Shown here one piece after another: positions 57,211-64,000 of a stretch of 64,000 bases of DNA (position 1 is its first letter; the number at the start of each line of letters is the position of its first letter). The notes under the pieces were generated by a model. That model saw nothing but the letters and a program-made list of their open reading frames with translations, was not told the origin of the DNA and ran no database searches. The translations under genes were made by a program, and so were the position numbers. This stretch comes from Centroberyx gerrardi (lineage: Eukaryota; Chordata; Actinopteri; Beryciformes; Berycidae). Location of the stretch: assembly GCF_048128805.1 (NCBI RefSeq), contig NC_135997.1, forward strand, positions 28,248,315 through 28,312,314, given 5' to 3'.

Positions 57211-59700
57211 CGAGAATCATTTTAATCCAGCTCTTTGTCTCGGTGACACGGCTGCAGAGACATATTGACAACTGACGACCTCAACTTCAGTGCAAAGGGA
57301 CAGCGCAAGACGTGATGGACAGTACACCACACATATCTCTCCTCTACATCAATGATGTAGTGGTCAATAAAAAGGATGGTGAGCTATGACCTCTAGTCAG
57401 TGATCATCATAAGGCAAACCAGCACCAATATAAACCAAAATCAATTCTACTTTCAGAAAAGCATTCATTTATGCCCTTTCCCCTTGAAAGACCCTATCAT
57501 CATATAATTTACATCATTCAACGCTACTTACTATGATGGATTCACTGAATTCCACCATGAGCCAAAACAGCTTTAATGTGCCTTAGGATTGATTCTCCAA
57601 GTGACTGAACTCTATTGGAGGGACGCCACACCCTAAGCATGATGGGAAGTTTCTGATTAATTGCCTTTCATGCAAATGACGTACATTCAGTTGAACTGTC
57701 ATGTCAAGATTGCGTGTGCGTGCGTGTGTGCGTGTTCATCTGTGTGTATGCAAATGTGCGTTGAATGCAAATGTGTGTTATTGCTCAGCAGATAGCCAGT
57801 GTTTTCTCACTCTCCAGCTACAGCAGGTGTACAGCTGCTACAGGTGCAGTAAAGGAATATTTCCTGTAGCTCCTTCCACACATGAAGTCAGGATATTATT
57901 CTCAACGCTGGATATCTGTACATGGAGAATCATTTTGCCCTGCAATTGAATGAAGTGGTACTATTTGATTTTTATTAGGTTTCAATTTGTTTATCGTTTC
58001 ATTATTCGCCATGAGATGTGTATGTTTCCGCGTTGCACTGTATGACACGACTGTATGATGATTTTAGTTCTTGTATGAAGTGTCTCTGTCCTATTTAAGC
58101 CATACATACAGATTTTGTACCCGCTTGACATTAACCACAGAAGTAACATCGTTAAATACATAGCATCCTCTCCATGCTGTCATCTGAAAGGAATTGAAAG
58201 CTTCAGATGATGTCTTTGTAAGTGATAACAGTATCTAACGCACAGCCTCTCAGCTTGGATCACCCTAGTGGGCATTTGAACTAATATGAACGCTTCTCAA
58301 ACCAGAATACAGCTACAGCCCCCAGCACTCCAAAGAAAATTATTTTTGTACTATAGTCATTGTGGTGAGCTGGGAGGGGGGGGTGAGTGTTTGTCAGGCT
58401 GATGATACAAGTGGTACCGGCTGAATACCTTTAACTATACAGAATCTAATCCCTGGTCTCTGTTCAGCTGAAGAAGCTGTGATCACCCTGATGAATGCTG
58501 TCAGAATCTGTTTGTGTTTATTGTTTTAAACGTATGATGGCTTCTGAAAGGGAAAAATAAAAGACTGTACCTAGACTGCGATCTCCCTGTTGTTCATGTT
58601 CCTGTGTGTGTGTGAGACTACTTACTTTGGAAATTGCTCCTGTCATGCAATCAAGTTCTAAACTGGAAAATGTACCCAGATATACTCTATAGTACTGTCA
58701 CCTGCTCCACCTGCTCCAGTTCATTCTCTATGGAAGTGTTTTGTTATGGGCAAGTGACAACATGAACTGATGTGGAGCTTCACTGACTTTTTACTGACTT
58801 TTAGGGTTAATTCCATTTTAAAATGTGACCTGTATATAGTTGAAAATGTTGAAAAACGCTAATGAAATTTACAAGGACGTTACATTTAAAGTTTCAAAAA
58901 TCCTTTTCAGGGTTCCAGAAGTTATTTTCATTGTCATAATTTAGCTAAACGTGTGCTTCGAAATGATATAGACAGCAGCACAACACAGTTGACATTTCTT
59001 CATCCTGTCCGGTCATTGGCTGTAATGATGATTGTACACGCAGGTTTCAGAGTTCCTGGTAATATGAGGTGTCCGACTGTCAGCTTCATCATCCTCCCTT
59101 CTGCTGAGTTGGCAGCTGATGTTCCTATTTCACTTCCTCACAGTGGGACGGGGTTGACATTTAATACCATCTACAGTATGACTTGAAACAAATGAATAAT
59201 TATTTCCTATACTATATTTCCTCAGACCAAAAACCAGATGGCACGACATTATGATGTAATTTTTATCTGTCAGTTCTGTTGAGGCGAGGGCCAGATGGAG
59301 AAAAGGTGTGCCTCCAGTTTAACCAGTGGAATGGCTCCATTTATTAAAACAGTTTTTTTGGCCAACTATAGTAAACGTTGGGTAGTTTAGCGCTTAATCT
59401 TTTAGATGAAATAAAAGTTTGTGCAGTTTTCTGAACCCATCCTTTACCCGTTTCTTAACTGAGAATGTAATCCTCATTTCCCTACTACAGCATGGCCGAA
59501 TCTGCATATGCTTGACATTTTCAAACAGAGCACACACACACTTCTGAAAAGGCCCCTCATTCAGAGCCATAATAGAAGTATAAAGTTCACAGATCAGGTT
59601 GTGCTCTTATCGCAAGGGGTTTTTACAACCCGTTGTTTTGGACTTTCGGCTGTTTCGCCCCGCCCCTCGAGATCAGTTATTAACTTTGGGCTGTATCTCT
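57211..59700. other. spacer between the two anpep copies
   Basis: Contains a copy of repeat X (57340-57545), TG-rich sequence at 57708-57775, and alternative AATAAA hexamers. The remainder, including the likely upstream control region of copy 2, has no recognisable element apart from the TATA-like box near 59.7 kb. Confidence 0.6.
57340..57545 (+). repeat. dispersed repeat X, copy 3 (after anpep copy 1)
   Basis: AATGATGTAGTGGTCAATAA, GTCAGTGATCATCATAAGGC, TACTTTCAGAAAAGCATTCA and TTACATCATTCAACGCTACT match copies at 24.1 and 31.0 kb. Confidence 0.6.
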
Positions 59701-59713
59701 ATATACGGCAGGG

Positions 59714-59722
59714 CATAAATAG
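59714..59722 (+). promoter_or_regulatory. TATA-like box of anpep copy 2
   Basis: CATAAATAG sits 42-50 bp before the ATG of copy 2. If used, transcription would start near 59745 and leave a leader of about 20 nt. Copy 1 lacks this exact element, so the two copies may be controlled differently. Confidence 0.4.
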
Positions 59723-59763
59723 CAATCAGTTTCCACCTCCTGTCTTCTTCCTCTGGTGGAGAC

Positions 59764-60389
59764 ATGGGGAAAGGATTCTACATCAGCAAAGCAGTGGCAG
59801 TGATTGGTGCGGTGGCAGCCGTCGCCGCCGTGGCCACCATCATAGCCCTGTCTGTGGTTTACTCTCAGGAGAGGTCAAAGAATGAAGTGACAGCTCCCTC
59901 CACCGCCGGCCCCGCCACCACCACCGCCTTCCCCTCCACCACCACCGCCTTCCCCTCCACCACCCCCTCCACCCCTAAGGAGCCCTGGGAGCGCTACAGA
60001 CTCCCCGACTCCCTCTCCCCCGTCTCCTACAATGTGACCCTGTGGCCTCGGCTGGAGCCCGACGCCGGCGGCCTGTACGTCTTCAGCGGACGCTCGGCGG
60101 TGATCTTCAGATGCGAGAAGGAAACCGACCTCATCCTCATCCACTCCAACAAGCTGAACCTCACCACCTTCCAGGAACACCACGCCAAGCTGAGTGGCCT
60201 GGGCGGAGCGGCCACGCCCGGCCTGAGCAAGACCTGGCTGGAGGGTCCCACCCAGTACCTGGTGGTCCAGCTCAGCGGCAAGCTGCAGGCCGGCCGGTAC
60301 TACGAGCTCCTCACAGAGTTTGTTGGAGAGCTGGCCGACGACCTGGGAGGATTCTACAGGAGTGAATACATGGAGGATGAAGTGAAAAA
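59764..60389 (+). CDS. anpep: anpep copy 2 exon 1
   Basis: 208 codons plus two bases; ATG in GACATGGGG context; donor GTATCA. Bases 59954-60222 match copy 1 at 264 of 269 positions, while sequence on both sides is strongly diverged. Confidence 0.95.
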
Positions 60390-63314
60390 GTATCATGTTC
60401 TCATTTAATTATACTTTCTAAGTCTGTCTATCTAAGTTTAGGTACTTTATTTTAGCTTTGTTTACTTGGGTTAAGGTTAAGGTTAAGGTTAAGGTCATGG
60501 TTAGGGTTAGTTATTTCACACTGAGGATGTAAACAGAGTACTAGTAGTTGTCTAGTAGTAGTGGTAGAGATAAAAGACCTGGACAGTTTTGCAGGCATGG
60601 GGATCCATCCCAGGGTTTAAACCAAACATTCACTTTGAGATGAATCAATTCAAGGCTGAGGAAAGCACTGTGGAATCCCTTTAGATTGAAAGTAAATCCT
60701 GATTCTTCTGTGTGTAATGCATTTAAATGAAACGTGTGGGGTGGGCTATGCATGCCATGGATTGTCTTTGAATTCCACTCCCTTACCAATTTAGTGAATG
60801 AGATTTAGTGTTTTATCCCTTTAAACTAGGTACAGGACATTTCTCTGTTTGGTGCATTCATCTCTATGGATGTACAGCCGTCTCAGTTAGTTATTTGTTT
60901 GTCGTTTTCTAGCTCAGCTTCAATCTGAGCCTGAAAAACACATAGAAAGAAGAAGTCAAAGAAATCAAATCTAAAACAAAAAGGAAGAGTTCCATACCAA
61001 AATGCTACAGATACATTTTGAAAGAAAATTGTTGCCTGATGTTCGTTACTCAATATTTCAAAAGCAGGTACCCGGCAATTTTTTTTCTTTTAAAGGCAAA
61101 GACCTTTACAAAATGGTAATCTTCTATAATAACTTTAAAAGAAGGAATCCCTCCTTAAACACTTAAACTCTGTGTAAAAAAAAAAACAGCTATTGGTGAT
61201 GTAGACCTTGCATTCCTGGATCCATTGTCAGTTTGGTGTATTTTTCTTATTCCTGTGGATAACTGGCCAAACATAGATGACGTGATGTCATGTTGAGATA
61301 TTTCCAGCAGCTACGATGAAGTTTGGTAGGAGAAACATATGTTCAGCTATATAAAATATCAACAGTAAAACACTCAAGAATCAAAGAGCAAGGGCTTCTT
61401 TCTAGACTAAACATGTTGCACCGACGTTTAACAGTCATACAGGAAGAAATGCAACAGTACCCTCAATAGTCCACAATACAAGGCAGCAACAAGGCTTGTT
61501 GCATTTGAGTAAGGGGCGTGAGTCTCACTTTTCCTTGACTGGAAAAACTCTCTTGATACTTTGCTATCACTATCAGTATTGCTCTCTCTACCTGAGAGAC
61601 ATAACGAGAGACACTAACTGAACTAAGTAGATAAGGCAGGTTGAAGGAAAGGGTACGATTACACAACAGCAAGCAAACTAAACACCCAATCACTAAATAA
61701 CTCTTGGAATGCACTGAACATCACAGATTGATAATATTTAACAGTGCAAGAGTAATGGAGTTCTCCTTTAACTTGTATTTTATTACTGAAATCTATTCAA
61801 ATTATGGATATCTCATTTTGTAGTAAAACTCTTCAAATAAGCACAACTAGATAAGAAAATGCAGTCACATACTAACACTTCTGACACATGCTGAGTCCTA
61901 ACCGTTGGTGTTTGCTCTCGTCAGAGTCGTGGCCACCACTCAGATGCAGCCGACCGACGCCAGGAAAGCCTTCCCCTGCTTCGACGAGCCTGCTATGAAA
62001 GCCGTCTTCCACATGACGCTCATCCACCCCCAGGGCACTGTGGCTCTGGCCAACGCCATGAATTACGGCAAGTTCACGACTCAGTGCTTCTCGGCGCAGC
62101 TCACGTACACGTGAAGAGTTTCCTTCCCGAATGAGATATGAAGGGTTTCCTTTGTTTCCTTCCTAGTAATTATTTTCAAAAACACAGATGATGGATTGTA
62201 TGCTCAAAAACGACTTAGAGCAGCTTACGAAATAAACATCTTAAAGCTGTGCTAGGTAAGATTTTTATGGAAAAATACACCTGTCTCATCAGCCTGAATC
62301 ACAAAGTGAAATTCTGGTGTCAGGTTTGGTCACTAGTTGGAAATTGTCTCCACACGGGAAGTGACGAATCAGTGAAATACAAACAGTCTCCTAAACAGAA
62401 GTGAGCAGTGCTTCATCCAGATCTTTTTCCTCTCTCATCCCTTTGGTATCTTTGGTATAAAGCATCACAGACCGGCCGGGTTGGCAAACAGTCACTTCTC
62501 GATGCCTTTTGGAGCCACAGATGTGACCAGCAGTCAACATTTTTTCCTAAATGTATATGCAGGTGTTCTTGAATAAAGTCAAGTGGTGATCAAACATTTG
62601 AAACACTGTAGGCTGCTCCTGAAACCTGGTAATCATGTGCTGTCTTGACAAAGCCCCTGTCCAAGCTACAGCACTGCACTCCACACTGAAAACTGCATAG
62701 GAAACAAAAGGCATTCTTCGTAATCTATAATACTGATGTGCTAGCCATCACAAAAGCCCCCAATTGTTTATATGCCTTGTAGTTTCTCCACAAGTAGCCT
62801 ACTGCAACACCCACTGCTGCTTAATCATTTTCAAATGTTGTAGAAAGAACTGAACAGGAATGTTGTAGCACAAACCACTTGCCAGACCATTGAAAGGGGA
62901 ACCTAACTTGATTTTTATCAGTAATTCTTCTCAGAAGTGATCCAAAATTGGGAAAGTAACATGTAGCGAGCGTGCTGCAAAACATGGGACTTCTACAATA
63001 GCTACATGTGTTTAATTTGTATTTTATTATATCTATATAACATGCACTCTAGGTGACCAGCCTGCATGGACTTATAAGACAGTCTAAATAACTTCTCTAC
63101 TGTAGGCACACAGTGAACCCTTTACTGATTGTCTCATCTATAATAACCCTGCTGCTGTCTTTGTCCCCACACAGAGACTGTTAACGTCACGATGGATGGC
63201 CACAGTGTTATTCAGACAAGCTTTGAACCCACACAGGTTATGTCCACCTACCTGCTGGCTTTTGTCGTCTGTGAATTCGCACACATCAGCACGCCACCAG
63301 GGGCAGAAGTTTTG
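59764..63314 (+). CDS. anpep: anpep copy 2, aminopeptidase N, exons 1-3 (runs off the right edge)
   Basis: Tandem paralogue in the same orientation, 2.6 kb after copy 1 ends. Exons 59764-60389, 61925-62067 and 63175-63314 (626, 143 and 140 bp) have the same phases as copy 1, and exons 2 and 3 have identical lengths. Visible: cytosolic [10 protein letters not shown], transmembrane segment about 11-33, ST-rich stalk with a duplicated TTTAFPST unit, ectodomain start [53 protein letters not shown] and [18 protein letters not shown]. The frame is intact, so the copy looks functional. GAMEN and HExxH exons would lie past 64000, so catalytic competence cannot be judged. Exon 4 is not recognisable before the edge. 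Intron 2 needs a GC donor. Confidence 0.93.
60390..61924 (+). other. anpep: anpep copy 2 intron 1
   Basis: 1.5 kb, against 252 bp in copy 1. Contains a (GTTAAG)n run at 60472-60496 followed by GTTAGGG. The rest is AT-rich with no recognisable element. Confidence 0.75.
60472..60510 (+). repeat. (GTTAAG)n with GTTAGGG end
   Basis: Four GTTAAG units, then GTCATGGTTAGGGTTAG, which is telomere-like but short. Confidence 0.85.
61925..62067 (+). CDS. anpep: anpep copy 2 exon 2
   Basis: 143 bp, as in copy 1; acceptor GTCAG. The donor is GCAAGT. The next GT (62072) would read into a stop at the start of exon 3, so the GC donor is required. Confidence 0.9.
62068..63174 (+). other. anpep: anpep copy 2 intron 2 (GC-AG)
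   Basis: 1.1 kb from GCAAGT to ACACAG. 62230-62470 looks like a fish MITE/SINE-type sequence, but no other copy was aligned here. Confidence 0.75.
63175..63314 (+). CDS. anpep: anpep copy 2 exon 3
   Basis: 140 bp, as in copy 1 ([20 protein letters not shown], then [18 protein letters not shown]); acceptor ACACAG, donor GTAATC. Confidence 0.93.
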
Positions 63315-64000
63315 GTAATCCTTCATTACATCCTACTGTCAGCATGCAGAGTACACACTTCATTTTATTATATCTTCTCCACAGCAGGGCAAATAGGGCA
63401 TTATTGGAATTATGCCAACTCTTGAAAATGATAAATGGGAGTAAAATAGCTTTATAGGACAATGCCAGTGTCAGAGAGTTATAGCCCATTTACTACTGTC
63501 TATGTCTAGTTAACATTTCTCCCAATCATTTTGCAATGCATGCCTTATGTGATAAGATTTTTTTTAACATTTGCATTTATTTTTTTTTTAACATTTACTT
63601 ACATTTTTTTTGTCATTTTTAAAATACAAACTTCACTGTGTCAAACCCAGTTTGAAATTAACCGCTCTCCTTGGGCACAATGAAATAACAATAAAACAAA
63701 AGTTCTGACAAGGGGGGCAAGAGAAAAGATAATTTTTTCTGCAGGAATCAATAAACTATTACATCATTTATCAGCTCTGAGAATGGCAGTTGGTCCTAGT
63801 ACTAGTGCTACTACTACTACTGCTAATGAAAACCAAAGTGAAATCCAAGCTGCTGAGCCCTGCCGCCCTGCTCCTCTACAGGGGTATTTGTCAGTCAGTT
63901 GTGGTCCCACAGAAGGAACATTATGCTGTGTGTCTATGCTGCCCTCTACTGGACACAGTTCATGTTTCTGGTCTACCACCCCCTGTCTGTCCCGTCTGGT
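63315..64000 (+). other. anpep: anpep copy 2 intron 3 (continues past the right edge)
   Basis: Donor GTAATC at 63315. T-rich runs around 63558-63612. No exon-4-like sequence (a VRIWARR-type start) is visible before the edge. Confidence 0.7.

Noticed and set aside
59875..60396. 173-codon minus-strand ORF ending in Gly-rich repeats (and its relative at 44543-44968)
   Set aside because: Antisense of anpep exon 1. The Gly runs are the reverse of the CCACC stalk codons, and the similarity between the two only reflects the shared exon.
60472..60510. Interstitial telomere repeat
   Set aside because: Mainly GTTAAG units with a single TTAGGG-like unit; too short and not telomeric.
62068..62114. Stop codon in anpep copy 2 after exon 2, suggesting a truncated pseudogene
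   Set aside because: The stop is in intron 2. Using the GC donor gives the same exon length as copy 1 and an open frame into exon 3.

Overview
This is nuclear DNA from a vertebrate, almost certainly a ray-finned (teleost-type) fish. The genes are split by GT-AG introns and their proteins are close to vertebrate ones. The gaps are AT-rich and full of microsatellites, short interspersed elements, LINE scraps and small DNA-transposon relics of kinds common in fish. I see no bacterial operon, CRISPR array, rRNA or credible tRNA gene. Genes were found by translating exons and testing splice phase by hand; comparisons with other species are from memory.

Layout. (1) 1-23.9 kb: 5' end of igf1r (insulin-like growth factor 1 receptor) on the minus strand. 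Coding exon 1 is at 22897-22987 and exon 2 at 14502-15065. Bases 1-14501 are the near part of intron 2, and the rest of the gene lies off the left edge. (2) 23.9-30.2 kb: gap with a frameshifted RTE-like LINE remnant, several dispersed repeats and a GC-richer, repeat-poor block (26.68-27.27 kb). (3) 30.4-38.5 kb: complete ap3s2 (AP-3 complex sigma-2 subunit), plus strand, six coding exons, 192 residues. Its intron 4 holds a 925-bp Tc1/mariner-type MITE and an unidentified minus-strand exon-like block. (4) 38.5-44.5 kb: gap with two perfect hairpins. (5) 44.55-57.15 kb: complete anpep (aminopeptidase N, M1 zinc metallopeptidase), 20 coding exons, 971 residues, all catalytic motifs present. (6) 59.76 kb to the right edge: a second tandem anpep copy, of which exons 1-3 are visible.

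The genes do not form one pathway. igf1r is a surface receptor, ap3s2 an endosomal adaptor subunit and anpep a surface peptidase. In human ANPEP and AP3S2 are neighbours on 15q26.1 and IGF1R is a few megabases away on the same arm, so the window is a compact version of that linkage.

Most notable: a 269-bp near-identical tract (5 mismatches) in exon 1 of the two anpep copies, bounded by strongly diverged sequence, which points to recent gene conversion; two GC-AG introns forced by reading frame (ap3s2 intron 2, anpep copy 2 intron 2); splice acceptors built from a microsatellite (anpep exon 20) and from a dispersed repeat (ap3s2 exon 2); a perfect 20-bp-arm hairpin at 41.1 kb; and an unidentified exon-like block at 35.9-36.2 kb. 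I found no clearly new biological system.
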